Assembly (NCBI GenBank): GCA_031002005.1
Contig: JARYHS010008074.1
Span: 183,792,494 to 183,856,493, forward strand
Source: Vandiemenella viatica
Lineage: Eukaryota > Arthropoda > Insecta > Orthoptera > Morabidae
DNA length: 64,000 bases
Direction of reading: 5' to 3'
This document shows, one piece after another, positions 12,597 through 23,985 of the stretch. How positions within the stretch are numbered: position 1 is the first letter of the stretch; each line of letters starts with the position of its first letter. The notes beneath the pieces were generated by a model. It did no database searches. It worked only from the letters and a program-made list of their open reading frames with translations, and was not told the DNA's origin. The translations under genes and the position numbers were made by a program.

Positions 12597-12819
12597 GTTG
12601 GTTTACAAACCAGGAGGATTTCCTACTGCATACCCAAGTTTTGTTTATGGTGATGGAGATGGAACTGTAAATAAGCGTAGTTTGGAAGGTTGTCTGCACT
12701 GGAAAAGCCAGCAGAAACCAAAAATTTATCACCAGACTTTTCCTGACATTGACCACATGGGAATTTTAAGGGACATTCGAATACTAGAGTATCTTAAAAA
12801 TTTACTCCAAAAGTTATGA
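12597..12819 (+). CDS. Last coding exon of a lysosomal phospholipase A2 (group XV, LCAT-like)
   Basis: The exon starts after an AG acceptor at 12,595-12,596, in the last base of a codon, and ends at TGA 12,817-12,819. It encodes about 73 residues. The motif FVYGDGDGTVNKRSLEGC carries the catalytic aspartate region of the LCAT/PLA2G15 alpha/beta-hydrolases, and FPDIDHMGIL carries the catalytic histidine. The frame closes with LEYLKNLL, matching the C-terminal helix position of the family. In animals the enzyme acts in the lysosome as a phospholipase A and transacylase on membrane phospholipids. The serine-bearing exons are not in view, so the gene is partial here. The reading frame is clean, unlike its surroundings, which supports a live host gene. 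An isolated pseudo-exon is possible but less likely given the intact acceptor and both catalytic residues. Confidence 0.82.
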
Positions 12820-14267
12820 TGTTTTCGATGCTGAAGTGAATTGCAGTCACAGCAAAGAAAAAACATAGATAAAAATATACAATTTTAGGTATAGATTTAA
12901 AAAAAAAAAAAAATTAACAGAAAAGTGTTCAAGCAACAAACTTGCCTGGGATTGAAGTTAATTTTACACAATCTCTGTACCCTAATTTATATTTGTGTGT
13001 CCTATTTTTTGACACTTTTTGATTTTAAACTTGTTTAATATTTTGGTTTTATAGTGATGTTTAGTTTACAAAGTTGAGGAAACAATTTGTTTTTTTCCTC
13101 ATAATAATGCAGCTGACTTACTCCTGTGATATAGAATAAGTTACTTTTATTTGTGATAAATATCTGAAATATCTTTGTTCATAAGTATAGTTTGCAGAAA
13201 TTTTATGATATGTGCTATTGTAATTAATGTGTATTTAATATTATTGTTGGTTTAATTAATTGGACTATTTATAGGCAGCACCTCTTGTTGCGGCATTAAA
13301 CATTGTTTTAATCTATAAAATCCTGATTTTAAATATTTTCTTGTCTAATCACATTTTTTCAAATCAAATTATCCAGCCCTACAGTGCTGTTATTGTTCTT
13401 GAATGTGAGAAGACTGTGGTCAGAATTTTTGTCCAGCCATCAGTAAGTCTTGTGTTAAAAGCTACAAATCCTTAAAATCCATTTCTCAGTTTCTTGTACA
13501 GAACCAATGTAAATATTTCATTTTGGTGTGTGTGGTAGCAGCTAGTACACAGAAGCAGACATATTTATAATAATTGTTGAATTAATTACATTGAAACATC
13601 TGCTCAAGTTTCCTTACATATGTACTTTTACATTTTGTGGATTTTTAAATTAAATTTCTCAGTTTATTCCAGTCTCTCTCTCTCCCTTATCTGCAAAGTT
13701 GGGTAATGAAAATAAGGGAGAATAGAGGAAATAAACACATCATTCACTACAGATGAAGGAAGTAAGGCCACTTCAAATAGATAAATGTGAATAAACTTTG
13801 AATACTTGAGTATAAGAGTGTTCAGATGTGTACACACTGAGACTAGTTACATAACTCAAGTAATAAGTCTCAGGTTATAAACATTAGATCCCCTTGTAAT
13901 ATGTGTTGGCCCTAAACATGATTAAGATATATAGCAAAATGTTGTGAAATGTGTTCGTTTTTAATTATTTACCATGGCCCTGCTGCCTGCATCTGTGGAA
14001 AATGATGGGTGTACTCTCCCTATCCTCCCTTATTTTCAAAGTGTTTTAATTATATTTTGTAACTTTCTGCAGTTATTTCATCACTATCAAGGTTACTACA
14101 AACAGTGGCATACTTACATTGATAGTTTCTCTGAAATATGATTTTGGGACTTCTCTTAATAAAATTAGTTGTTATACTTGGTAATAGTTGATACATGATG
14201 TCTAATTGCATTCTTACTACTAATAAAACTTATAGAATTTAAAATATCATAAAGTATCATATCAGTT
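12820..14267 (+). other. Likely 3' UTR and downstream flank of the phospholipase gene
   Basis: AT-rich, no coding signal. It contains an A run at 12,899-12,914. AATAAA at 13,790-13,795 is one candidate polyadenylation signal. Further downstream, beyond a mariner fragment, others lie at 18,428-18,433 and 18,919-18,924. The true transcript end cannot be chosen from sequence alone. Confidence 0.5.
13790..13795 (+). terminator. Candidate polyadenylation signal for the phospholipase gene
   Basis: AATAAA about 970 bases after the stop codon in an otherwise TE-free flank. It is one of several AATAAA hexamers in this AT-rich region, so the assignment is weak. Confidence 0.25.
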
Positions 14268-14830
14268 TGACAGGTGATCTTTGGGCGATCCTTACCAAGG
14301 AGAATGTTTATGCCCCTGCTCAACATCTCTCTTCTTCTGTTCAGTTCTGAAGTGCACATCTGAATTTCCATGTTCCAATCAACACCGAAAAATTTCAGAC
14401 GGGCAATTCAGTGCCGAAGAAGAAGAATATTGAGCAAGCGCATAAGCATTCTCCATGATGATGCTTGCCCATAAGTCACCATCAAACCATCACTCTTCTG
14501 CAAAACTTTGATTGGAACATCATCACACACCCATGCTATAGTCTGGACTTGGCAACCAGTGGCTACCACCTTTTCCCTAAGATGAAAGAATATTTGGCAG
14601 GAAGGTAACTCGGCAATGAAGAGGTTAAAGAAGAAGTTCAACGTTTCCTCAACAAAATGGTGGTAAGCTGGTATGATATGATAAAGGCATACAAAAGCTG
14701 TAACAGTGTTCACAAAAATGGATTGACCGAAATGGTTATTGAAAAATACACAGTTGTTCATTCAACCTTTAAAATGTTATTTACATTATAGAAAAGGAAT
14801 TGATTTTGTATTTCTAAAAGCTTTCAAGAC
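14268..14830 (+). pseudogene. Mariner-like transposase C-terminal fragments, in opposed orientation
   Basis: From 14,428 the plus strand encodes ILHDDACP (a decayed HDNA-type catalytic box). After a frame change it continues with HPCYSLDLATSGYHLFPKMK and an EEVKEEVQRFLNK tail, which match mariner transposase C-termini. At 14,268-14,326 a minus-strand stretch (GINILLGKDRPKITCQT) resembles the same catalytic box, so two pieces lie head to head. The plus-strand fragment is clearly related to the fragment near 50.1 kb. No terminal repeats were resolved. Confidence 0.72.
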
Positions 14831-17800
14831 TTTACTTTTGAAAATTTCTTCTTATAATGAATGATATTAGATGATCAGTATAGGAAAAAATTACTACTTT
14901 ACTTAAAAGTAAAAGTTTACATCTGTCGAAACGCAGTGACATACTTCACCTACACAATGAGGACAGAATTGACTTTCGCATCAAATAATATTGTCCTCAA
15001 ATTAGTTTCATCATGTCTGACATGTTTGTGATGAAGACCCTGTTTTCTCAGGTTCACAAAATTTTCCTGCTGTTTTCATGTTTGATTGAGGAGAGTATAT
15101 AGCAAAAATTGGTATGTGGTAGTTCATTCTCATAAATGAAACCAATTTTTGATGGCATTTTTATCTGTAAAGTGTTATTTATTTTAGATGATAACATGTC
15201 TATACTTTTGTATATTTGTTGTGTATTTGTATCCTAATCCATACTGGCTCTCTGCTGTACTTAGTATTTTAATTAAAGATTTTTATGTTGTGGGGTGTGA
15301 AATTAATCTAATTATCTTTTCTCCTAGGCAGAATTATTATTATTTATAAATAATAATAAAAATTTCATCTCATTCCCTCTATCCTACAAACAAAACGTGA
15401 GCTCTCTCTCTCATAAAGTATATTAATTCAAGGGTTTAAAGCCGTTTTTAATAAAATGGAGAAAATCATGTGGTCATATACTTGATAATAACCAGTTGCT
15501 GATAGCATTGTGCATATTCTTTATCTGAAATGTGATCAAGACCTTAAAAATAGTATGTTTGCATAATTTATGTATCCAGGTTAACTTCTGCCATGCTAAG
15601 AGATTTTTGAATCCCAGTTGTTATTGATTTATTATTGTTGCTGTAATTTTTACTTATCTTTTCAATAGTGCTGTCATCTTATTAACTAGGCAGAAAAAAG
15701 TGATCTTTCAAAAAATAAATCTCTTTGCCTCAAGGAATCATATATATATATATATATATATATAAATGGTATTGGTTCTCCAGCAGTATTTCCTTTTAAG
15801 TATCAAGTTATGACTTCTTTACACATTGATTTTGATTTTGCCTCTTGAAAAAGCCTTACACATGATTTCCATAACCCTGTTTTCTACAGTGATGGTGTAA
15901 TGATCTTCCTCTGTTAGATTAAAATCATCCAGGTTAATACTCACATTCAAGACATTCAGTGGTGAGTTTGATTCGTTTTACAGGAACCTAAAGGAAACAT
16001 GTGAAATATGAAGGTATTTTCCCTTTAAACTTGTTACTGGTGCCCATCTCAGTTCGTGTAAACAGGTGGGCAACTGTGCGGGTGATGAGAGAAATGACAA
16101 TGGAGAGAAACTAGTGTTTTTTTTGGTAAATACTTGCTAATACCTGTTACAAGCACATTTTTTTTTTTAAGGAGACTTCCCGGTAGAGGTAATGGGGATC
16201 ACCAACTTTAGGATTAAAAATGAGATATATTTCAGTTCTGAACAAGCTCAAAAGTGGCTACAATCGCCAACTGGTAAGAGCTAGGATTGAAATAAATATA
16301 AGGGCAGAAAGAAATAAGCTCATATGAAACAAGACCAAAATTATTGATTTTAAACACTTCGAGGGAAATAGATATGAATTTCAACAAATAGTACAGAGAA
16401 AGCCTCATAAAACCAGTGAAGAAGATATGGCTGCAATTTTAGTCATGAATGACGAGAAGTCAATGGCTTCTGTCAATGTAACAGCCAAGAAGCAGATAAT
16501 AGCTATTAATGGAAACAATGGCTGATTAAGAGGAAATTTTAGATTTTATCAGGAGCTTTCATAGCTAGCTATATAACAAACTCCAATATATTCCAACCTC
16601 TCTAATGTATCCAGAGTGCAAGATATACCCCACCATCTCCCACTCTGAAGACTGGTATGCTATAAATAGCATGATGAAGGTGCAGATGCTGGCATTGATA
16701 GTCTTCCCGTTAATGTCCTTAAGCTACTTGGTGTCTGTGTACCTGATGCGTTGAATTTGCTTGTTTCATTGTGCCAAATATGTTCTTAATGGGGCATATT
16801 GTTTCTTATATGTTATGAAATTTCTGTATCACTCACATTTCATTAAAAAAGTAAGTTGTTCAGGGGTATTTTCATTATTTTTATTTTCTGAAGGAACTGA
16901 GCTTCAATAGAGCAATTTTGTGTTTCATAATAGTTATTGCATATTCTGTCTTCCATGCATCACTTTTTGGAGGGATATTATTTGTGACACACTGTATGAT
17001 AAACATTAGGCTACAACTGTAATTTTCATTACACAAGCATACAGAATATTCTCTGTATTTCAGTGACAAGATATTTTTATCTGAAGATATTTGTTGTGTA
17101 ACATATCTAATCTTTTATATCCATCTCACATTATTTTCACTCTTGTTCGATGTCTTTAAATTTTTGTATTAAGTTTGTGAAATTTCTGGTAAATTTAGTG
17201 GAGGACACATCTTCAATAATATTGTAAACAGTGTTGTTTAATAAGAACTAATATGTTTCACTGCCGGTAAAAGCCACAGAAATCCAATATACTTTTTTTT
17301 TATTTACTTAATTTATTTAGTAAAAAGCCTTTTGTTTTCTTTTATTTGAAATGGTATACTGTTGACATTAAAGAAAACTTTAGCATTTAAATTTGGTTAT
17401 AATTACTCTTTGATGGAGACTGTTTATAATCATGGCATAATTCATCTTGCTTTTCTGTGGTTGCATCCCTCAACTTTAGTAAAGGATGAGTCTAATGTGT
17501 CTGTCCTTGTTACAACAGTTTTGAACTATGATAGAAACAAATTGAGAACCTTCTTTTCACAAACAGACATTGAACCTGCCACCTTCTCACTTTAAAATAT
17601 TTTAATTATCTCATATCTTATGTTTCTGTTTAGCAAAAATTACTTTGCCACAATCTTCAACATATTTTTAGTATATATATGACATCTTTAAACTTTAATT
17701 CAAAGTAGTGTATGTCATTAAAGTTATAAGTAACAGTTTTTTTGTAATATTTATAAAACCTGTTGTCTAGAGTTTAGTATATATTATGAGAGACTTCATG

Positions 17801-19289
17801 TTAATGTTCAACCATCAACTTTTGGTAGATAATATTTCAACAACAATCTTTGATAATAGGATTAACTAATGAAATATAACTGTGTAGTCAACTTCTATAT
17901 ACTTATGGACTGTTAAAAATTACAGTAGTACGAGTAATTTTCTCAAAACATATAGGAACATGATTTGGATAAGTCAATATGTTACCAGAAAATGTGAAGT
18001 GATTTATGTCCTTATTCAACTGCCAAGAGATGAGAATGAATGTTGTAGTGAAGAAGTAAACAGTTACATTGTGTGAGTCATACTTATACCATTGTGTTTG
18101 CTATTAGAGTGCCTACTGAAAGAGGTGTATAATCACATTAACTCACTTCTATGCTATCACTTGCTTTTTCTACCTGAAATGAATATATGTGTAATTTTGC
18201 AAAGTCCTTTGCATTATGTTAATCTCTGCAAAACAAAGAAACTGTAAATTAATTTTAACATGTTCATAATAATAATAATTGGGTCAGTGAGAATATTTGG
18301 ATGTGATATAAAGTTGTGTTTTTTTTTTACACCTTATTAGAGTAAAACAAAATGTGTAAAAATAGTTTTGTGTAATGTAATACATTTAGTTATTTTAGAT
18401 CATTGTTTTAATTTTCTATTGCCTGTAAATAAAATGTGCTGTTTCATTTAAGACAGTAGTGTTTCTCCTTGGACAATTTTAATGCCAAAGACTTTATTCT
18501 TTGTAACTGTGTCATGTAATCAAATTTTCTAGTTATTCAGAACAACAGGTCAGAAGGTGTTTCAGCTATTTATGCAAGGGCCCTTTATATCTACTATATA
18601 GGGATGCTTCTTGAGGCTCCTGTAATTGAGTTTGTAATTATTAAAACTGGTGTAACTTGTATAATATGTCTTTCCATTTGTGTGTTTCTAGATAGGCATT
18701 AAACTCATAAGATTGTGCAAGAAAAGGCATACCATAGTTACAATGCTATGTCTTCTTATATATTTAACCTTGTTACCAGAAATAAATAGTGATTTCATTA
18801 GGATGAAATGAATGTTGCATATTGAAAATAATACTTTCAGCTGGTCTGAATTTTGTTAGAAATGATGGTACATAATTTTTACATTTTTCTGTGCAAAGAT
18901 TATATTAAATTATTTGACAATAAAGTTATCTTTTTGATATTATGTATTGTGTATTGGTAAGATGTTTCTCTCCTTTAAATTACTCAAGTGAGTATTTTGT
19001 ACATCTAATTATAAAGGCTTTTCTTCTATTTACTCCAGTAACCAACACATTCAGCTCTTTGGTCTGCTTTATTAAAAAGGAAAGTAAATTACGTTGAATG
19101 TTTTGCACTCCTCCATCTTTGTTTTACCATCTCCAGACCGGTAATTGAAGTGAATTTTCTTATTTTTTGTAGACATATTGCAAGTATAATGAGTATTGGA
19201 AACTCAAAAGTACTGATTAACAAGTCTATTGCTAAATATGTTTCACTGCTTGTAACGATAAAATGTGGCTTGCTTGCTTTGTAGCTTGG
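14831..19289. other. AT-rich non-coding stretch
   Basis: No coding segment with family resemblance. It contains a (TA)n microsatellite at about 15,739-15,765 and scattered AATAAA hexamers, including 18,428 and 18,919. It may hold distal 3' UTR or intergenic DNA. A short purine-rich segment at 16,190-16,520 has weak coding-like texture but no recognised domain. Confidence 0.45.
15739..15765. repeat. (TA)n microsatellite
   Basis: About 13 uninterrupted TA repeats. Confidence 0.9.
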
Positions 19290-19943
19290 TGTGGGGTAAT
19301 TGTTGTTCGTCTTGGTATCAATGGATGGCAGGTTCTTCTACTAATAAGTCACAAAGTTGCCATAGGGATAATCTTTCAATTTATTCACCGAACATACAAT
19401 TACTAAGCCAACACCACCAACGATTATAATTTGACCGTGTATAAAAGCTATCCAGGACTTCTTCTCCTCCAAACTGCAAGTTCTGAGCTACACTATTTTC
19501 ACTTGGTTTGGATGCTTTACTTCAACGCCCACAAGTTCACTGCTATTTACAAAACACTGCTGTTTATCTGCATGACGGCGGCATACTTATAATGTTTCAT
19601 CAGGTCCACACAATAGTGCCAGACGCACCGCCAAACAATCACTGCCGCGCACAAGCAACCGTGACCGACCTTGAAGACAGTGAATCACAGACTGCCTTCA
19701 ACAATCCAACTCGCATCTCGCATCACACTTCCAACAATTGGATCTTCCCGATCCACCGCTCAAACACAAACACACACATGGCTTTTATACTGTCTTGCCA
19801 CATGCTTTGAGTACTTGAAACACTCTATCATAAGCTAACCTCTTCCTTAACTGCCTTGGATAGCCATTTCTGGGTCAGATTTTTTGAGACACCTAAAGTA
19901 GATTGTTTTATCTAAACATTCTGGAAACTGACACAGTGTTACA
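19290..19943 (-). repeat. Probable 3' LTR of gypsy-2
   Basis: On the minus strand a polypurine tract (AAAAGGAGGAT) is followed directly by TGTAACACTGTGTC. The segment runs about 654 bp to CAATTACCCCACA, giving TG...CA ends. A TATA-like site (AGTATAAAAGCC) lies about 150 bases into the minus-strand LTR. Another TATA-like site, GTATAAAAGC near 19,439, faces the opposite way. No matching 5' LTR was found, so the edges are inferred from the polypurine tract and end dinucleotides. Confidence 0.55.
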
Positions 19944-19955
19944 ATCCTCCTTTTA
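19944..19955 (-). other. Polypurine tract of gypsy-2
   Basis: The minus strand reads AAAAGGAGGAT directly before TGTAACA. This is the expected plus-strand primer site next to a 3' LTR. Confidence 0.6.
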
Positions 19956-20370
19956 AGTGTTCAGGCATTCTTAAGAATACTGATTTTGAAATTCTCAAAG
20001 TTTAGCCTCAGATTTAAATGACATTAATATTTCTTAAGATTTACAGTTACGTATTACAACAGTCTGGTGATTATTGGGTGATTAAAAATATTCCAACACA
20101 AAACTTTAGCCCCAAAAATGTATCAGCAATTAAAATACATATTATGTTCTTATGACTGCTTTTTTTAAAAAAACATTATGAACAAAAAACATAAATTAAT
20201 ATGCGTTGCAGTCTATCGCCAGTTTGTCATTACTAAATGGTAGAACTATTGCAACAAATGAACAATACAACATAACAATGACATCACAAACTTAAAACTT
20301 TTGTTAAAATGCTGTAGTAGTAAGCTGCAGTGATTCTTCTACTAATGAAAGTAGCGGCAAACCTGTGCGT
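19956..20370. other. Gap in gypsy-2 where integrase would be expected
   Basis: Between the polypurine tract and the RNase H remnant there are only about 0.4 kb of AT-rich sequence with no integrase motif. Integrase was probably deleted. Confidence 0.45.
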
Positions 20371-20429
20371 AGTAATAGAAAAAGTATATTCACAAAATCA
20401 GTGCGTTGTTTGTTGCCTCTGTTTGTGTC

Positions 20430-20684
20430 AGCACCAAGGGAAAATATATATTACTTTCCTGCCTAGAAGTAGGTACCTCAACTTCTGAAATGTCCACACA
20501 ATGGCTAGAGCCTCCTCCTCCGTGATTCCATAATTGACTTCTGCTGGCTTAAGCAGCTGACTCTCATATCAAGGCTGTTATCATTTGAAATTTCTTGTAA
20601 AACTTGCATCTAATCTGTAGTCTGGTGCGTCTGTTGAAATACAAATGGGATATTACCAAATGGGAGAGTACAGTATGATGTTCT
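20430..20684 (-). pseudogene. gypsy-2 RNase H remnant
   Basis: Minus-strand translation near 20,570-20,450 gives ESQLLKPAEVNYGITEEEAL, then AIVWTFQKLRYLLLGRK. This is the core of a gypsy RNase H. It lies immediately left of the solo LTR and continues the polyprotein interrupted there. Confidence 0.78.
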
Positions 20685-22010
20685 TGTAAGAACCTTAGAA
20701 TTTTGGCAGATTCTAGTTTTGCTTAGGCTGGACTTAGAAATTTCAAGAAAGAGTAGTTTTCAACTTTAAGGAATTTCCCTGTAATCATTCCTACGGTTAC
20801 AATTCATTGTAAAAATCATTTTAAAGTGTATTTATCATATAACAAATGTTTATTTTAGGAGATATTCCGCTTTGTTCAAGCACTGAAACACGCGATCATA
20901 GAAGTAGAAATTCTAAGATTTGTAATATCTTTAAATTGAGTAAAGCGACAGCTGAACTTTTATCACCAGCTATAGTCAGCATTGTTCCCGATATTTTGGC
21001 AGTTAAATGAAATAGTTTGGCAAAGTTTAATTAGCAGTTTTAATTAAGAGAAAAAATAAGCTTTTTAACTAAAAGGAATATTAATTTGAAATTTATATCA
21101 GTAGATAGCCCTAATTAAGACGATTACGGACATATAATGGTTTTGGTAAAAAGTTTAAACATTTGTCTGGTAATTAAGATTTTGAAAATAAATTGTTGCG
21201 GATTGTTGTTGACGCGCATAAAAATCCAGAACACTTAGGGATTTTCCGCAATCGCATTAGAATGTGTCACTACGCGAAGGTTGAACAAGACATTTAAAAC
21301 TAATCACTTAAAAATACTCACTAAATATCCGTTGATCTTCTATTAAATAGGTCTAAACACTGTCAGCCTTTAATTGCTTTTTATCCTCTTGTTTATTGAA
21401 TTTGATGGGTCATATTTTGGCTAGGCCGCAGCAGAAAGTTGTGTTTCGGCTGTGACGTCATTGATTCTATATAAACTCGTGCTTACATGTAACCGCATCT
21501 TTTTCCAGGAGTATTATGTGAGTGAGCTTGCGTCAGTCTGGTGTTGGGGCGGGAGGAAATCTGTTGACGGTGAAGCTACCGAGTCGGCCATGTTGGGACT
21601 TTGGTGTGATAGCCCGCTAGTATAACGGTTAACATGAACTTTTAAATTTATAAAAAGGGTGCGGTCGGTGAAATTTCTCTCCACAACCTGCAATATTTTG
21701 GAAAAGTTTGTTCGATTCGCTTACTCAACTATTAAATGCAAATTTTGGTAAATGTGACTTTGGAAATAAAACTTTGATTTTTCTAGAAGTGAACTTTTGT
21801 CATTTCGTAGTTATCTTGAAACCTTTTCTAGATTTGTGGTTAGTAACAGATCTAGTGGCGACCTTCAAGCATTTAAGTTGAGTTTCTGTCAGCTACATGG
21901 TCAAATTCAAATTATTCTATGAACTTTCCGCAGAACTTTGAATCCACTTAAACTGTTAGTTGAGGCGCTAAGGCGATACTACAGCCCCGGTATCAGCCTG
22001 GTTCCTTACA
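20685..22010 (+). mobile_element. Solo LTR, copy 1 of the TGTAAG family
   Basis: 1,326 bp from TGTAAGAACC to GGTTCCTTACA, flanked by the 4-bp duplication TTCT (20,681-20,684 and 22,011-22,014). A TATA-like site (CTATATAAAC) near 21,467 on the plus strand sets the orientation. It interrupts gypsy-2 pol exactly between RT and RNase H, and no internal region of its own is attached, so it is a solo LTR left by LTR-LTR recombination. Confidence 0.92.
21465..21475 (+). promoter_or_regulatory. TATA-like core promoter of solo LTR copy 1
   Basis: CTATATAAACT followed about 30 bases on by the GC-richer presumed transcript start region. Equivalent sites occur in copies 2 (37,980), 3 (41,695, minus) and 4 (63,216). 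Confidence 0.55.
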
Positions 22011-22014
22011 TTCT

Positions 22015-22690
22015 GTATGAGGGGGTTCTTTGTTTCCTGAAAAGACCTTCCTCCATCCATTTCTATGTGGTATTTTGCTTTCTCAAAGCTGAAAAGTGTA
22101 AACTGTTAAGGATTTGCCCTGGTATTAATTTGCGGTAATATCCGCATAGCCCTAGAAAACTTTTAAGTTGTGTTTTATTGGTCAGCAAGGGGTATGTCTT
22201 TATTGCTGCTAGCTTATATTCAGCTGGTGTGATAATGTGTCCCAGGAATTCTATTTGTGAGGTGAGGAAAATACACTTCTTTAATTTGAGTGCCATGCCT
22301 CCCTTCCTCGGAGCAGTGAGAACTTTCCTTAGTGTCGCCCAGTGTTGTTCAATTGTCTCACTGGTGATAGGTATGTTGTCTATGCATAAGTGGACCTTCT
22401 TAAGTAAATCCTGTCCAAGTACAGCATCTAATGCCCAAATGAAATTTGAAATGTGATTCTTGAGGTCAAATGGTAGAACACGGAATTGGTAAGATCGGCC
22501 TCGATCTGCTGTATACTTCCTCAAACTTTCTGCAATAGGGATTTGCCTATAGGAGGAGATTAAATTGAATGATGTAATGTAAAATTTACCATGTAAATTG
22601 TGCAGAATTTCATCATTTGTTGGTGGGTGGTTCTGATCAGTTTGCAGGAACTTGTTTAATGTGAATGCATCTAATGCAAGCCGCACTGCC
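22015..22690 (-). pseudogene. gypsy-2 reverse transcriptase, broken
   Basis: It starts with RLALDAFTLNKFLQTDQNHP, then TSFNLISSYRQIPIAES (palm), then YQFRVLPFDLKNHISNFIWAL. The catalytic box reads LCIDNIPIT where YxDD is expected, so the second aspartate is lost. The connection segment is KSFLGLCGYYRKLIP near 22,130. The block order is that of Ty3/gypsy RT. Sequence stops at the solo LTR inserted at 22,010 and resumes as RNase H on its other side. Confidence 0.85.
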
Positions 22691-22847
22691 TGATCTGCTT
22701 TTGTAACTACAATGGTTGTTGTATGGAATGTTCAAAATGTTCTATTATATTCCACTTCAGAATTTGTGTAATTTTGTCATCTACAAGATATCGCTTTGCT
22801 AAAGGTATATTGTACGGGCTTTACAAAAAATGGTGTTCAAGTGACTC

Positions 22848-23480
22848 TTAAGCAACATCCTTTATTAACCCTGGTTTATCTCTAAGTAAGTGTGATAGTT
22901 GTTCCCTATGAGAAGGTACTACTTGCTGAAGAACCCTGTCCACTTTATTCTCAACTACACAGGTCTTCAGCTGATGAATCCAAAACTGTACTAGCTTTCT
23001 ATAAAACCTCGGTTCCATAGATGTTTTGATTTCTTGATTGCTGAATAGTACTCTTACTGGCTTCACATTCCCTGATGTAAAGACACTGTATATTTCTGGC
23101 AGTTTGTATATATGGAAAGTCTACTTTGCTCACAGTCTAAGGTGGCTTTTATAGTAAACAACCAATCTATACCGAAAATGAGTGGTGGAGGTCTGGTACT
23201 ACAATAACAGGTATTTCAATACAAAGGTTGGTAGTATAAGCTTCCAGTAAGGCTTGAAGTTTAGTGGGTTTGCTTTTCGTGCCCGTAGCCATAATAGCAG
23301 TCATATTTTCTACTGGGTATGTTGTTACTTGTTGAATATCTTGTAATATAAGAAAAAGAGATTATGAAATACCCGAAATTTCAGCCTCAGTGTCTAAAAG
23401 AACCTCTATGGGCTTTGCAAAAACAATTACTTGTATCATTGGGATGGGCTAAAGTTGGTATTTTATCTTATAGTCCTATT
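22848..23480 (-). pseudogene. gypsy-2 aspartic protease and linker, broken
   Basis: Near 23,410 the minus strand encodes IEVLLDTEAEIS, the protease active-site loop with the usual glycine of DTG changed to glutamate. Downstream comes a strand-like segment ending VVPDLHHSFSV, then a stop. The linker to RT (KPVRVLFSNQEIKTSMEPRF) at 23,066-22,848 ends LLRDKPGLIKDVA, typical of the stretch before gypsy RT. The changed triad and the stops mean no activity. Confidence 0.68.
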
Positions 23481-23794
23481 TTAACAAATCTTTAGTAGGG
23501 TTGTTGTGGTAGACTGAACTTAATGGAACGTGCTGTATCGGTCCTCTAGCCTGTGTAACTTCCATTCGGATGTCAATGTCGGTCGTTAGCAGTTTTTTTG
23601 TATGTCAGCTGAACATTCAACGTGAATTTCCACTTCGTTTATTTGGTGACTATCATTTGATGGTGTCATATGGTTTGAGTTTGAATGGTTGCCTTGTCAT
23701 CTACCCATCCATCTAATATTCGGTTTTCCTCTCTGCTTGCTATTGGAGAATGCTCCGTTGTTTTCAAAATTACTGTCTCGACCTTGTCCCTTTT

Positions 23795-23985
23795 TTTTAA
23801 CTATGGCTTTATGCTTCATTGACCTTGAAGTCATTAGAGGCGGGATGGGACTGAGGACAAGGAATGGGAAGGAATTCGGCCATGACCTTTTTGAAGGAAG
23901 TATCCCAGCATTTGTCGGGAGTGATTTGGGGAAACCATGGAAAACCTAGATCTGGATTCGAAGTGGCGTCGTCCTGAATGTTAGT
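23795..23985 (-). repeat. tRNA-derived SINE, family S1
   Basis: The minus-strand body contains 'ggtttccccaaatcactcc', then 'atgctgggatac' and 'gaattccttcccattcc' like segments shared with copies near 34.6, 49.7, 50.4, 52.5 and 53.1 kb. A poly-A tail lies at the left edge (T run on plus). The tRNA head is partial, with a B-box-like GGATTCGAAG on the plus strand. It is inserted in gypsy-2. Confidence 0.7.

Noticed and set aside
16190..16560. Purine-rich coding-like stretch near 16.2-16.5 kb
   Set aside because: Several frames are broken, no motif was recognised, and there is no supporting splice structure.
21614..21640. tRNA-like 'gctagtataacggttaac' in solo LTR copy 1
   Set aside because: It resembles a tRNA A box, but there is no B box at the right spacing, and copy 4 has diverged at the same place. 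Chance similarity within the LTR.
22015..23480. Considered whether the gypsy-2 pol is the internal region of the adjacent TGTAAG-family LTR
   Set aside because: The pol lies on the minus strand on both sides of a plus-oriented LTR flanked by TTCT duplications, so the LTR is an insertion into it.
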